Origin: Canna indica
Lineage: Eukaryota; Streptophyta; Magnoliopsida; Zingiberales; Cannaceae
DNA: 64,000 nt
Reading direction: 5' to 3'
NCBI GenBank assembly: GCA_034359265.1
Contig: CP136892.1
Span: 11,208,501-11,272,500, forward strand
In this document: positions 35,521 through 47,549 of the stretch, piece by piece
How positions within the stretch are numbered: position 1 is the first letter of the stretch
Layout of the letters: the number at the start of each line of letters is the position of its first letter
Translations under genes and position numbers: made by a program
The notes under the pieces: model-generated
Databases searched by the model: none
Seen by the model: the letters and a program-made list of their open reading frames with translations, nothing else
What the model was told of the DNA's origin: nothing

Positions 35521-36960
35521 ATTTTTCGTCAACTTTAATGCCCTCTTCATCTTTGTCAACCTTGATGGATGCGCTCATAGGTGTAGAAGCTATCTTGGTT
35601 TCATTCATCCCAAACCTTTTGATGAGCTCCTTTGTGTACATGACTTGATTGATGAAGATTCCTTTGTTGGCTTGCTTGATTTGGAGACCACTTACACAGC
35701 ATTTCATTAGTAGCACCAAAAATTATGTCATCAACATAAATTTGAACTAATAACATATCATTTTCATGATGCTTAATGAAAAGTGAAATATCAGTTTTTC
35801 CAACATTAAAACCTTGTTCAATTAAAAAGATTGAAGGTCTTTCATACCAAGCCCTAGGGGCTTGTTTTAAACCATATAATGCCTTTTTAAGTTTGAAAAT
35901 ATGGTTTGAAAACTCAAAACTTTCAAATGGGGGGGGGGGGGGGCGGGGGGGTTGTTCAATATAGAATTCTTCATTAATGAAACCATTTAAAAATGCACTT
36001 TTTACATCCATTTGAAAAAGTTTAAAACCCTTAAAGCTAGCATATGCAAAAAACATTCTAATTGCTTCTAATCTAGCTACGGGAGCATACGTTTCATTAT
36101 AATCTATCCCTTCTTGTTGATTGTACCCTTGTGCCACTAACCTAGCTTTGTTTCTAATAACTAATCCTTCTTCATCTAGCTTATTTCTAAATACTCATTT
36201 AGTTCCAATTATAGTTTGTTCACTAGGTCTAGGCACTAAGTCTCATACATCATTTCTAGCAAATTGGTTGAGTTCTTCTTGCATAGCTAGTACCCAAAAC
36301 TCATCTTATATTGCTTCCTTAATGTTCTTAGGCTCTACTTGAGATACAAAAGCTACATATTGACAAACATTCTTGAGTTTAGAACGCGTTACCACTCCCA
36401 TTGAAGGTTCTCCAATGACTTGGTCTATGGATGATCCTTTACCAATCGATATTCTTTAGGGAGAGGTGGTAGAGCTTCTTCTCCTTCATGTTCAACTTGA
36501 GGTAGATTCGAGGATGGTGGTTCTTCATGTTGGGTTTCCTCATTATCTTCATCCTCCACCTCTTTGTCATGAAGTGTGAGATCCTCAAGTTCTTCATCTA
36601 CATTTACAATCTTCACATTTCTAGAAGAATCATTAGTTTCGTTAAACATAACATGCATAGATTCTTCAACAATCATGGTTCTACGATTGTAAACTCTATA
36701 CGCCTTAGAATTCCTTCATCGAATTTAGAATCAAATTTTCCTAAATTCTCCTTAGTATTCAATATGAAACATTTGCATCCAAAAACATGAAAATATCTCA
36801 CATTTGAGATTTTACCATTCCAAAGCTCAAAAGGTGTTTTCTTAATTTTAGGTCTTAATAAAACTCAATTAAGAACATAGCAAGAGGTATTTATGGCTTC
36901 GGCCCAAAAATACTTAGGAAAATTGTTTTCACATAGCATGGTCCTAGCCATCTCTTGTAA
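35521..36960 (-). pseudogene. Sirevirus 2 reverse transcriptase remnant
   Basis: 36137-35601 reads [71 protein letters not shown] and [15 protein letters not shown] with intact YVDD. A G-run at 35932-35950 encodes a Pro-rich expansion. The part upstream (36960-36140) has the usual Glu-rich spacer (LEDLTLHDKEVEDEDNEE) between integrase and RT but is broken. A frameshift occurs just after YVDD; 35719-35519 continues the end of RT. Confidence 0.85.
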
Positions 36961-38500
36961 GGTTCTATTCTTCCTCTCAACCACCCCATTTTATTGAGGG
37001 ATCCTAGGGGAAGAAAAGGTATGTTCAATACCCAAATCATCACAAAACTCAAAAAAAATTTCATTTTAAAACTCCCCTCCATTGTCACTTCTAATTTTTA
37101 AAATTGAAACTCCTTTTTCATTTGTAACTTTCTTTGCAAATTTTTTGAAAAGCTCAAAAGTTTCATTTTTCTTGGCCAAAAAGAAAACCCATGTAAATCT
37201 AGAAAAATCATCAACTAATACATAATAATATAGCTTTCCACCTAGACTAGCTACATCACATGGACCAAAGAGATCCATGTGCACAAGCTCAAGAGTTCTA
37301 GATGTACTAACTTGATTAATGCTATGAAATGAAGATTTGACTTGCTTACCTAGTTGACATGCATCACAAAGTTTATCTTTTTCAAATTTTATCTTGGGTA
37401 AGCCTTTAACTAACTCTTTCCTAGATATCTCTTGGATAAGGCTCATGCTAGCATGTCCTAGCCTTCGATGCCACAACCAAGAGTCATTCTTCATAGCAAC
37501 TAAGCATCTAACATGGGGATTTGGCAAGACATTTAATTCTAAGGTGTAAATATTTTCTTGCCTATTTCCAATAAACATGATATCATTAGATACATTTAGA
37601 TGCTTCAAAAATAATTATGTATCCATTGTCACATAATTATGATATGCCAATCAAGTTATGTTTTAACCCATCAACTAATAAAACATTCTTAATGCATGGG
37701 TAAGGGAGTATACATATGTCACCAATGCCAACAATCTTACCTTTGGCATTGTCTCCAAATATGACATGTCCACCATCTTTGCTTGATAGGGTTGCAAATA
37801 AGTTGATGTCACCAGTCATGTGCTTTGAGCAACCGTTATCCAATATCCAAGTGCTTTTATTTGCCTTTTCGCTCTTTGCTTCTTCTTCACTCGATGAGGC
37901 CTCGCTTTCATCCCACGTAGCCATCATTGTCTTCTTCTTCTTCTTCTTCTTCTTCTTCTTCTTCTTCTTGTATTTCTCCTTTTTGTGAGGGTTGGAGGTG
38001 CAAGCTATCTTGAGAAGTGGGCAATCCCTCCTTAGATGCCTGGTCTTGTTGCAATGGTAGCATGTGTGGCCTCCTCTTCCTTTCCTCATGTCTCCCCTCA
38101 TGAAACTCATAAATCTTCTTGCTAGCATCGCCATTTCTTCAACATCATCCGTCTCTTCCTCGGATGATGACGACTCTTCTACTCGATGTGATGCTTTTAA
38201 GGCAATGGTCTTGCCTTTGGGGGTATCCTCCTCTTGATATTGCTTCATGTGGGTCTCATGTGTCATGAGAGACCCAATAAGCTCAGTGATCTTCAAGGTG
38301 CTTATGTCTTTTGCTTCCATGATAGCTATGACCTTGGGCTCCCAAGCTTTTGGAAGGGAACGAAGAAGCTTCCTTACCTTCTCCTCTTCCTTTATTTCTC
38401 TGCCAAGGTTAGTTAATCCATTTGTAATATTTTGAAATCTAGCATACATGGCATCAATAGATTCATGCGATAACATTTTAAACATTTCATAGTCATTCAT
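36891..38500 (-). pseudogene. Sirevirus 2 protease and integrase with gag C-terminus
   Basis: 38500-37637 is open: gag C-terminal part with knuckle CYHCNKTRHLRRDC (CX2CX4HX4C intact), a Lys run encoded by a CTT microsatellite, then protease STWILDNGCSKHMTGD (DSG of the family is DNG). Integrase 37608-37066 has WLWHRRLGHASMSLIQEIS, CDACQLGKQVKSSFHS, ELVHMDLFGPCDVAS and KIRSDNGGEF, covering the HHCC region and two catalytic Asp residues; the Glu region is frameshifted (37088-36891). Confidence 0.85.
37929..37972. repeat. CTT/AAG microsatellite inside gag
   Basis: A run of CTT trinucleotides on the plus strand, encoding poly-Lys on the minus strand between the zinc knuckle and the protease. It is an expansion within coding sequence. 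Confidence 0.9.
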
Positions 38501-38863
38501 GAGTAGATTTATTTTGGATTCCTTTACTTGTGAAGTCCCTTCATGTGTGGTATGTAGGACCTTTCATAATTCATATGCGGACTTACAGGTAGAAATCCTA
38601 TTGAATTCATTAATTGATAGGCCGCAATATAATGCATTGACGGCCTTTGCATTTGCATTGAAGAGTTTAATCTCTTCTTGGTCCCATTGATCCATATCCT
38701 TATTGGGTTATTTGTACTCTACTAAAATCATCCTCCATACATCCATGCCTAGAGATTGTAGGAAGTCATTCATGCGGATCTTCCAGTAGGCATAGTTGTT
38801 TCCATCGAATAGTGGTGGGGTATGAGTAGAGGATCCTTTAGCTAATTGAATTTCACTAGACAT
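38501..38863 (-). pseudogene. Sirevirus 2 gag N-terminal part
   Basis: The start ATG at 38861-38863 lies 40 bp after the primer site and begins MSSEIQLAKGSSTHTPPLFD, then NNYAYWKIRMNDFLQSLGMD. Stops occur at about 38707 (after VEYK) and near 38570. It joins the open gag part at 38500. Gag would form the particle; the stops prevent a full-length product. Confidence 0.8.
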
Positions 38864-38902
38864 CTTAATTTGTAGGGAAGATGGTTAAATCTTATCCTAC
38901 AA

Positions 38903-38918
38903 CCAGGCTCTGATACCA
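38903..38918 (-). promoter_or_regulatory. Sirevirus 2 primer binding site
   Basis: TGGTATCAGAGCCTGG on the minus strand, two bases after the LTR end. It is complementary to initiator tRNA-Met. Confidence 0.92.
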
Positions 38919-38920
38919 AT

Positions 38921-40342
38921 TATTGTGTGAAATCCGACACTAGAAGAGGGGGTTGAATATTGTCTGTCCCCTTTTAATTTTTTCTTTTTACTCAATTTTA
39001 ACTTCACAATGCAAGTGTTTCTTAACACTAGATGTAATCAAATATTAATAACAATAATAGGCAATCAAGAAAGCAATGCAGACAAGAATAATTAGAGTGG
39101 TTCGGCCAACTGCCTACTCCACTACCTTGGCTCCTCATCAAGAATTTCTAACCACTACTTTATAGAGTTTATGTTTCCCTTTGAATACACTGAGGATACT
39201 CTTCTTACCACTCTGAGAACCCCTCAATCCTATTCACCTAGGCAAAACACAATTCTATAAAGTTTTCCCTAAGTGTTTCCCTAGCACGCCTAGCAGCTAT
39301 TTCAGATGAGAACAAGTTTGAAATAACAATTCAAATACAATGAAAGGAGCTTAAGAATTTAAAGATGAACTAATGCTCCTTTCCCAAGCCTTCAAGCCTT
39401 CAACTTGCTGGAAGATGAATCTTGAGTTGCAGCAGAGTTGAGGGAAGCAGGCGCTCGAAGAATGTTGTCGACGGAAACGAAGGGCGCGCAGCAAATCAAT
39501 TCTTATGAAGGCTTAAATAACTTCTTTAATGCTCAATAAAATTTCTAAGAGGTCTTAAAGAAGTTAGGTGAAGGGTATTTATAACCCCTCAGCTGAACGG
39601 AGACGCAACGGGTAGAAAAATAGCCGTTACAGCCCGTTCGATCGATCGTCGGTCAACCGACCGATCGATCGCTACCCATTCTGTGGGTTTTTTGTGTTGT
39701 TCGGTCGACCGATGGGTCGACCGAAGGAGTCACAACTTCCTAATCCCAGATCCGATCGACCGATGCAGGGAAGGCAGGCGCGCGATCGACAATTTTTAAT
39801 CCGATCAACCGATCGGTCGATCGACGCGCTTTCTGCCAATCTTTGGTTTCGGTCGGTCGACCGATGCAGCCCTCTGTGAATTTTTCACCAATTTCGGTCG
39901 ACCGACAGGTCGATCGAATGACTACTGTCATTTTTTTGCAACATTCGGTCGACCGACCGGTCGATCGAATTGGCTGCTACCAAAGATCTGCCTTGTTCGG
40001 TCGATCAAACTCAAGCCGAGGCTGACTTTTACTTGAATTTTTTTCATGCCTTTTTATGGGTTTAGTTACCAAGTTTCAACTTGGATAACTTTACAATTTT
40101 GGCTTGGGATAAACTCATCCTAGAGGTATATTTACATGATCTTTTCTTGATCTAAGCCCGAGCCTTTCTTTGACATTTTCTTCTTCCGTTTCTTTGACGG
40201 TCTTTTCTTTCGATTCGTTTGAACGAACTTGGCATGCTTTTGGCAACCTCAACCTGAACTCAAAACTTCACATATGGATTAAATACTTATTTGCTATCAT
40301 CAAATTAAAGATCAAGGCTTAAGAGAAACCCTTAAGCGAACA
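38921..40342 (-). repeat. 5' LTR of Sirevirus 2
   Basis: Minus strand starts TGTTCGCTTAAGGG at 40342 and ends TTTCACACAATA at 38921. The TATAAATA box is at about 39580-39590. GGTCGACC and GATCGACC palindromes are clustered at 39640-40010. It is closely similar to 32569-34015. Confidence 0.92.
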
Positions 40343-40400
40343 AGATTGATATTTTTTTTCTGTGGTTTGTGATGACAGCTTGTGTTTTGCCAAATAAGCT

Positions 40401-40412
40401 AAAGGGGGAGAT
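40401..40412 (+). promoter_or_regulatory. Sirevirus 1 polypurine tract
   Basis: AAAGGGGGAGAT immediately precedes the LTR start TGTTAGTG at 40413. A G-rich purine tract directly before the 3' LTR primes plus-strand synthesis and fixes the orientation. It belongs to the element whose RNase H and downstream ORF lie at 19446-32568. Confidence 0.8.
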
Positions 40413-41105
40413 TGTTAGTGTTTGGCTTATGTTGTGTTGGCTATATTTGGCAAAAGAAATATCAGTTGTAAGTAAGTTACAACTGCTCTGGGTGTTGTGG
40501 AGTTTATGCTGAATTTAATGTTGTTGCGGTGATGTCTTTTTTTTTGCTGAAATTATTGATGCTTCATGAGTAGTTATTATTGATTTAAATATTCATCTTT
40601 AATCACTTGGTCAATTATGGAAGAAATGATGTGGTTTTCATTGATGGGTTGGGCGGTTTTTCTTGAGACTTTTATGACCGAAGCATTATGATATATTATG
40701 GTTGTCTGTTGAGTTTGAAGCTGATGAAGTTAAGGTCGTGTGTTAAATGACTTTTATGGGAGTTGGTTGGCTTTCTCTGTATATGAGGAAAGTGAAGATA
40801 TGAATCGGGAAGTCTCCTATGTACTAAAACTGAGTTGTCATGAAGAGACAAATGGTTAATGCTTGTATAGCAAATAGTTGGATTTCGGAGTATGGAATCC
40901 CAAAACTTATATTGTACTTTATTCATAGTGGATTGGACATCTGCTCGATGAGGGCCCCGCAGATTAGGTGACAAATTTGTCACTGAACTGCGTAAATAAA
41001 TCCTTGTGCGTTTATTTCTTTGTGGTTATTTTATATTTGTTACTCACTCTGTTTTAAAGCAGTTACCATAGCAGTTGCAACTTCCTGTGCAACTGACTAT
41101 TAACA
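40413..41105 (+). repeat. 3' LTR of Sirevirus 1
   Basis: About 690 bp starting TGTTAGTGTTTGG and ending CTATTAACA, so that the ends form the short inverted repeat TGTTA/TAACA. AAAAG follows (41106-41110) as a possible target duplication, but its partner at the 5' end is not in this window. The sequence is unlike the LTRs of Sirevirus 2. Confidence 0.65.
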
Positions 41106-41128
41106 AAAAGCTCCCTTAGATACTATCC

Positions 41129-42110
41129 TATCAAGGTAGATGGTTGTTTTAAGTGCATACCCCCCCCCCCCCCCCCCAAAAAAAAAAAAAGAGAGATCAG
41201 TAAAGAAAAGCAGGAACCATATCATGTCTAACAATGTGTGATTCCTTCTTTCAGACACTTCATTATGTTGTGGTGTGCCAGGAGGGGTTCATTCGGAGAT
41301 AATCCCATTGTCCTTGAGATAATACAGAAACTCAGTGGATAAGTACTTGCCACCTTGATTTGATCGATGATGTAGGAATACCCACCTCTAGCTTGAGTTG
41401 TCCTTAGTCCACAAACATCTGTGTAGACCAGCTCTAACAACTCGATGGCCCTCTCACTACGACTAGTGAAGGGGGATTTGTTCATTTTCCCTTTGAGACA
41501 AGATTCACAAGTTGGCATCGATTCAAAATCGAAAGGGTCAAACAACCCGTCTTTATACAACATGTTAATATGATTCTCATTAATATGACCTAGTCGCAAG
41601 TGCCAAAGATAGATTTGATTTAAATTATCTATTTTATTGCGCGTTTGTTCAATATGAAAAATATTATCATTTACATCCAAGACTATTAAACCATTCAAAA
41701 TGCGTCCAGTTTCATATAACTCATCAAAATGGTATATGTGACAACAATTGCTCGTTAAAGACATTTCATAACCTTGTTCAAGTAACAAAGGAACAAAAAT
41801 AATATTCTTTATTAAAATTGGAATGTAATAACATTTATTCAATCTAATGGTCTTGCCGGATGAAAGACTTAAACAATAGGTTCCTACGGCTAAAGCTGTA
41901 ACTCTTGCGCCATTACCTACCTAGAGGTCGTAGTCGCCTTTGTTCAGTTTTCTACTTATTCTCAGCCCCTACAATGAATTGCAAATGTGAGAACCACAAT
42001 CGGTATCCAATAGCCATATAATAGAATTATTCAATGATAGATTTATTTCAATAACAAACGCACCTGTGGAGGGGGCTTCAAAATTCCTCTTCTGCCTTAC
42101 TTCTGCAATA
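41129..42110 (-). pseudogene. Copia family A integrase and protease remnant, copy 3
   Basis: Protease near 42040-41990 reads WLLDTDCGSHIC (DTD in place of DTG). 41842-41228 holds YIPILIKNIIFVPLLLEQGY, then IYLWHLRLGHINENHINMLY, TCESCLKGKMNKSPFTS and ELLELVYTDVCG of integrase, after which the frame shifts. KTTIYL-type sequence of integrase is readable to 41129. A C17-A13 run at 41161-41190 lies within it. Confidence 0.8.
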
Positions 42111-42130
42111 TGCTCCTTGCAGTGTTATTT

Positions 42131-42949
42131 TCAGTAGTCATCTTTACCACAATGGAAGCTGGTGCCTTTAGGAGTAGTCTTCCCTTTCTTCTTGATATCC
42201 TTCTTAGGTTTCATAGCTTTGTTCTTTGCTTTGTCCTTAACAGAGCACTTCTTTGTCTTTCTAGGGGCACTACCCACTAACAAGACTTTATCCTTTTCCT
42301 TTAGAAGGTGGGGCTCAACATTCTTCAACATATTTAGGAGCTCGGGTAGCGAGGCATCCAACTTGTTCATGTGGTAGTTAACAATAATCTGTGAAAATGA
42401 CCTTGGGAGGGATCCGAGTATTAAGTCCTGACTTAGCCCCTTATCAATATCTATGCCAAATTTCCCTAACCTCTCGATCAAATCGATAAGTATGAGGACA
42501 TGGGTTTTAACAGGGGTCCCTACAGTCATCTTGGCCTGGAAGAGTTGCTTTGACAGCTCAAACCTAGCAGTCCGGCTCTCTTCACCATACGACTCCTTGA
42601 GGTGAGAGATGATGGCTATAGAATCCATCTTTTCATGTTGCCTCTGCAACACATCGGACATAAAGGCGAGCATAAGGCATTGAGCAATAGTGTTGTCATT
42701 TTGCCACTTCTTGTAAGTGCCCCTTACTTCCTCGGTAGCCCCTTGGGAAGGGGTATTCGGTGGCCGATTATCAAGAATATAGGAAAGTATCTTCTGGGTT
42801 AGGGCAATCGTCAGATTTTGCAGCCAATCGACATAGTTAATTAGGTCCAGTGAGTTTATTAGCATCAAGAATGCTACGTAATGACAGTGTAATTGACATG
42901 GTGATGATGAAATGCTACAAGAAAAAGAAGGACATACATATGCTACCAT
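42131..42949 (-). pseudogene. Copia family A gag, copy 3 (long open frame)
   Basis: A 272-residue frame starting MVAYVCPSFSCSIS at 42949. The N-terminal part has INYVDWLQNLTIALTQKILS and KWQNDNTIAQCLMLAFMSDV, the middle LFQAKMTVGTPVKTHVLILI, the end CGKDD of the zinc knuckle, cut by a stop before its last Cys. The usual LTGPNY start motif is altered (LDLINYVDW) by compensating shifts. It has no stops up to the knuckle and is the best preserved gag here, but without a working protease or pol it would be only a partial product. Confidence 0.75.
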
Positions 42950-44395
42950 TCTACATGCATGATTATTGATGTCTTTTAATTAATCATGTCTCTCACTAAT
43001 TTTCATGGTTCCCAAATAACCCTCCGGTTGGAAAGCGGAAAGCCCTCATTGGTAGAGTTCCTTAGGGGAAGATGGAACCCCACTTCTCCTAGTTGGGTCT
43101 CGCATGTAACACGACCAACCCTAATAGGTCCATGGGTAGGTAACTTTTTACCTATCACATTGCTATATGACTCCCATCAATTTATGCCAGCCTCTAGAGT
43201 AACTATGGCATTGTGTGTTTATAACAAACCACAATACCCTAGTTGAGTCGGACCCATTGTTCTTATAATCCAGCGAGAAAACAACCACCCTTGAGTGTAG
43301 CTCAACAAGGTAAGTCACGTTCAAGCTGGTAGTCGAGACACAACTAATGTGTCATATTAGGTGCATCGTGTCTATCAGCACAAAAGGCATTGTGTGTGCA
43401 CAACAAACCTGTTGTGACAATAGACACACTCTACGCCCCATAACGATGGAAGACATGACCGCTATTCTAAATACCTTAATTAGCCTTTCAGACTCAATAT
43501 TAATGGAGGGATTCTTCATGAAATTATAATTATCTAGGCTATCAAATTAAAGCAAGAGAAAAAAAAAATAAACACATAAAGTAAATAAGGATGATTATGG
43601 AAGATCTACGAAATCCACCCGAACCACTAGGTGAATCAAGGCCATCAACCTAGGGTTTTTGGAAGCGTCGTCTCGCCAAGGTGCTTCCCATAAACATCTT
43701 GAAGGTTGCTGGTTCCATTAGTGCCTTCCCGGGGTTCAAGTAGTCATCAACATGGAGCCGAATACCTCCTCTTCGCGCGCGCACCAAAATGGGACAACAA
43801 GCGTGCTCATCTCGAATCTGCCCATAAACTTTTAATTTTACAAAATTAAAAGAGAAAACCCCAAACAACCCTTGGGGAAAGGTTTAATGAGAGGGAGAAA
43901 TAAAATACAACCAAATTTCTCAAGAGGTAGATAGGGGTATGCAGACCCTATTTAAAAGATACAGTGCTGAAATTTTAATAATTTACAAGCAATCAACACA
44001 ACCATTATTACACACAGTCACATGCACATAGTGCTCATCCATAATAATCCTTTCATGCATCTTATCATATAAGAAAAAGAAAGAAAAAAACTGAATCGTA
44101 AAACGCGTTAATCGGGTTATGCTTCCACCCAAAACTATTCATACAACAGAAGTTGAAAATTTTGCTTTTCGGGGTTGTTCAATCATGAACCCATGGGGCT
44201 TTTGAGTTCAGAATCTGTTCGAGATAGGCTTCGACAGTAGGCTATCACCTCGCTTCATCGCATGAGCCTTCGAGCCAAGAGGACAACCGAAAAACCCCCA
44301 GAAACAAAAATTAGGCAGCATGACATTTAGGGAGTGAACGGTTCGTAAATGCAACAATAATCTGAAAAATAAAAATTCCAAAAATCTAATACCAC
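42950..44395 (-). other. Long untranslated leader of copia family A, copy 3
   Basis: Reverse complement of the leaders at 182-1632 and 16183-17602. The primer site near 44385-44395 reads TGGTATTAGA, one substitution away from the standard. No conserved open frame. Confidence 0.65.
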
Positions 44396-46628
44396 TGTTT
44401 GGGGTGTGAAAATGCGGTGGAAAAAGCAATTTTAAAAATTTCAAACATCCTGCAAACAACGATCTACTTTAGGAGATGATGAGTAGAATTTATACTTACG
44501 CTGCTATTTATAATTGTTGCTCTAGTCCCTTATTGTGAAACGCACACGTTCTGTCCTCCAATGATAGTCCACACCAAACGCCTCGTAACAAAAGGGCAGC
44601 GACCTCTCGGGCTCATTGGGGCTCAACGGACAAGATCCTCAATCTCGATCTCCACCAAATAAGGGCTGACTCTTCCACCAAGAACCGGGCAACGAAGAGA
44701 AGGAGAAGAATGATGAGAAAATATTGGAACCAATTCACAAAGTAAAGAATACCTTGTTGTGATTTTTGGGCTCCTCCAAAAATATGAGCGGCGGCGCAAT
44801 TCCGATGAAGCTTCACCAAGCTTGTGGAAGATGGGGAGGAGGAACTCTATGAGGGGCGGCCACTTGTTAGAGAGGGAGCATCAAAATATGATGAAGATTA
44901 TCCTCCCTTCCAGGGGGTGGTCGGCCACCCCCTTATTTATGCTCATATGGGCGGCTACAAAATAGGGTGCAGCCCCTTTGTTCAAATTTTGGGATTTATC
45001 TCTAAGATAAAAATCAATGAGATAATGGTTCTTGAAATTAATTTTAAATTAATTCACCAAAGGAGTGTTCAACTAACACCTCCTTATTTATCTCGTTGCG
45101 GTTCAAATTTAAACTCATCCCGGAATTCAAAATTCCGAGGTTTATCTCCAACCTCTTCCCTATCTAATATCTCCAATCATATTAATTCATCTCCCTATTA
45201 AAAGAAAGTCAAACAACTAACCTCTCTATTAGATAGGGAGGCTAGGAACATGGGATAAAAACAAAGTTTTCCACCCCGGTTCGAATTTAAAATTCGAGTC
45301 ATAATAAAATTTGAGTTTTCCTCTTATATTTAGCTGACCCACCTTGAACTCTGGGTCTAGTCAAGTCAACATATTAACTTGACCAAGGTCAACACTTTGA
45401 CTTTGACCCGGGGTCGGGTTGACTTCATCTCGTGTCGGACCCTACAAGTTAGGGCTACGAGGAACCCCTTCCTCGGATGCTTATAATTCGTCTAATTAGG
45501 AAACACCTTTCCTATTTTGGCCGTGAACAAGATCCGTGATCGTGTTGCGACATGTTCATGCAAGTGGACATTAGGTGCTGCATTCGATCTCTATCCCATA
45601 AAACCCGTTACGAGGGTAGCCTATTTTGTGTGTGATCTATTGGGCCTCATACTAAGCCAGTAGTTGTGCATAACAAAGGGTCGAATTCGATAGAACATTT
45701 TCTATTTGAATCTCACGAGCCTACACTAACCCCCCTTTAGTGTGGGCGTATGAGACTTCACTCACAAGTCAAGATTGACGTATAGTAATGTGTCATGACT
45801 ATGCGGATAGTGTGAGGTTCAATATATAGGGACTGAATGCCCTTCGGTGATTAGTTACTGTACAACTAAATCCTTCGGTTACAATGTCCCAAAGTCGGCT
45901 AGAGTACAAAAGAAGTCTCAAACCCTAATATCGATTCATATGTATTCCACCTGCCAAGTTGTTGTCTCAATAATGAAATGTCAGAAATCTCTTTCTGACT
46001 TTCATGTCTACTCTAGCCAGAGATTCTTGAGTCGACACTTGTAGGGATACATAGGACACTGTCTCCTCTCACTAGGAGAAACTGAGTCCATGTTGGTTGC
46101 TGACCTACTTTGCAAGTCACGTAGGGATAAAACCAATGCGATGGATAGTCAAACACAAGGTAACCATGACAACATCAGATCCAAGGATTTCTTGTACCTA
46201 CTATCACCTGATGAATATCCTATTGACACTCAAGTAAGGTTTCCATTCGTTGTTCCTCATGCGGGTTCATTCAATGAATTCATTCCCTAGTGAGCACCTG
46301 TACTTGTACATTAATGACGGTTCATAGGTAACTGTGAGATCAGTTACCCCTATCATATAGGGCATGTACCAAGTATACTAGTCTTACCGAAATCACTAAT
46401 CCTCTAATCAGTGATCCTACAACTACAAACATTTAAAACAGGAGCATCTGGATTCAAGTATCAGTGGCATCATCTCATCATGGCCTTGGAATCATTTGCC
46501 CGAGTTCATGGGGTTCATCACAATCTTATAAACAATAACATTTAGAAAGGTTGCCTCATTTATTCATTAACCAAAAATAGTTCCCTACACATTAACATGT
46601 GATTGTCTCTAGGATACTATTTCTTTCA
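44396..46628 (-). repeat. 5' LTR of copia family A, copy 3
   Basis: 2233 bp; minus strand begins TGAAAGAAATAGTATCC at 46628 and ends CCCCAAACA at 44396. It matches the solo LTR at 13343-15388 and the split LTR at 12296-16170. CCTGG follows at 46629. It includes a strong hairpin-prone segment near 45115-45150 (CGGAATTCAAAATTCCG). Confidence 0.8.
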
Positions 46629-46634
46629 CCTGGC

Positions 46635-47004
46635 TGGTGAAAATCGAGTTGTGGTTGTGTAAGGGCGCTGAGGTCGGAGGTGGTGGCGTGATAACCGACA
46701 AGCCAAGCTGGTGAAAATCGAGTCTTGGTTTTGTAAGGGCGTTGAAGCCAGAGGTGGTGGCGTGATAGCCGATGAGCCAGGCTGGCAAAAACCAAGTCCT
46801 GGTCGTATAAGGGCACTAAGGCCATAGGTGGTGGCGTGATAGCCGACGAGCGGGGCTGGTGAAAACCGAGTCCTGGTTGTGTAAGGGCGCTGAGGCTGGA
46901 GGTGGTGGCATGACAGTCGACGAGTCAGGCTGATAAAAACCAAGTCCTGGTCGTGTAAGGGTGTTGAGGTCGGATGTGGTGGCGTGATAGCCAACGAGTC
47001 GACG
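46635..47004 (-). repeat. 74-bp tandem repeat, five copies
   Basis: Units start with TGGTGAAAATCGAGT or variants and contain GGTGGTGGCGTGATAGCCGA. Five copies follow each other, with changes between them. A partial unit with diverged sequence continues to about 47130. The array lies in the LTR (U3) of the gypsy remnant and creates long low-complexity open frames on the minus strand. Confidence 0.85.
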
Positions 47005-47549
47005 ACCAGATTCGGTGAAAATTGAGTTCGCGAGAAGCGTGTTTGGGTCATTGAGGGCGTAGGAGCTTGAGATAGGCACCTAGGCCGATGAGCTAGACTA
47101 GTGAAAATCGAGTTTTGGATCGCTGAATGGAATGTTGGGCTTCGGGGCCAAGAGCGACGGTTCTGACTTCTAAGTGCGAGAATCCACACTCGGGGGGATT
47201 CTGGCCGAGCTCGTGAAGTTTTTTTTGTAGATTTCGAATGATTAAATACTTGTTAAATAGGCGAGATTGTCGTAGAGTTCCCAGAATATACATAGAGAAA
47301 AATGCGAGAAATGCAGTTTTATTGAGTGGTAAGGAAATTGTGCGTACATGAGAGCTTTGTTAGTGCCTGTTGTGATGACTCGATCACGACTTGAGTCCTT
47401 TGAAGGATTGAGTTGGGGTTATTTTCGCATGTCCTGTCCTGAGCATGGTCCAAAGGCTTCAGTCGACTGTTTGCCTTTCATTATGGGAAGCATTTGTGGA
47501 CCATTATATTTTTTTCTTTAATTCAGCCATCTTCGGCTTAAGGCATTCA

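Larger units (their letters stand above)
32569..40342 (-). mobile_element. Sirevirus 2, structurally complete copia element (TSD AGATT)
   Basis: Both LTRs, primer site, gag, protease, integrase, RT and RNase H are present in minus-strand order. AGATT flanks it at 32564-32568 and 40343-40347. The LTRs begin TGTTSGCTTAAGG and are about 1.42-1.45 kb. The coding region carries several stops, an internal duplication and low-complexity runs, so it is not autonomous. The two LTRs differ at many CG-to-TG/CA positions, so the insertion is not very recent. It is nested in Sirevirus 1. Confidence 0.92.
41106..46628 (-). mobile_element. Copia family A element, copy 3, missing its 3' part
   Basis: From right to left: LTR, primer site, long leader, gag, protease and integrase. 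It is cut at about 41106-41129 inside integrase, where Sirevirus 1 sequence begins. Its gag is the longest readable one of the family here. At its right end the LTR meets gypsy sequence at 46629, so it was inserted into the gypsy remnant. Confidence 0.8.

Noticed and set aside
35932..35950. Long G run as a possible G-quadruplex regulator
   Set aside because: It is a single-base expansion within the Pro-rich part of a dead RT frame, with no sign of function.
46635..47004. CRISPR-like array
   Set aside because: The units are direct tandem repeats without unique spacers, in a plant LTR.
46626..47189. Minus-strand open frames with repeated Thr/Arg/Ser-rich peptides
   Set aside because: They are translations of the 74-bp tandem array in a gypsy LTR.
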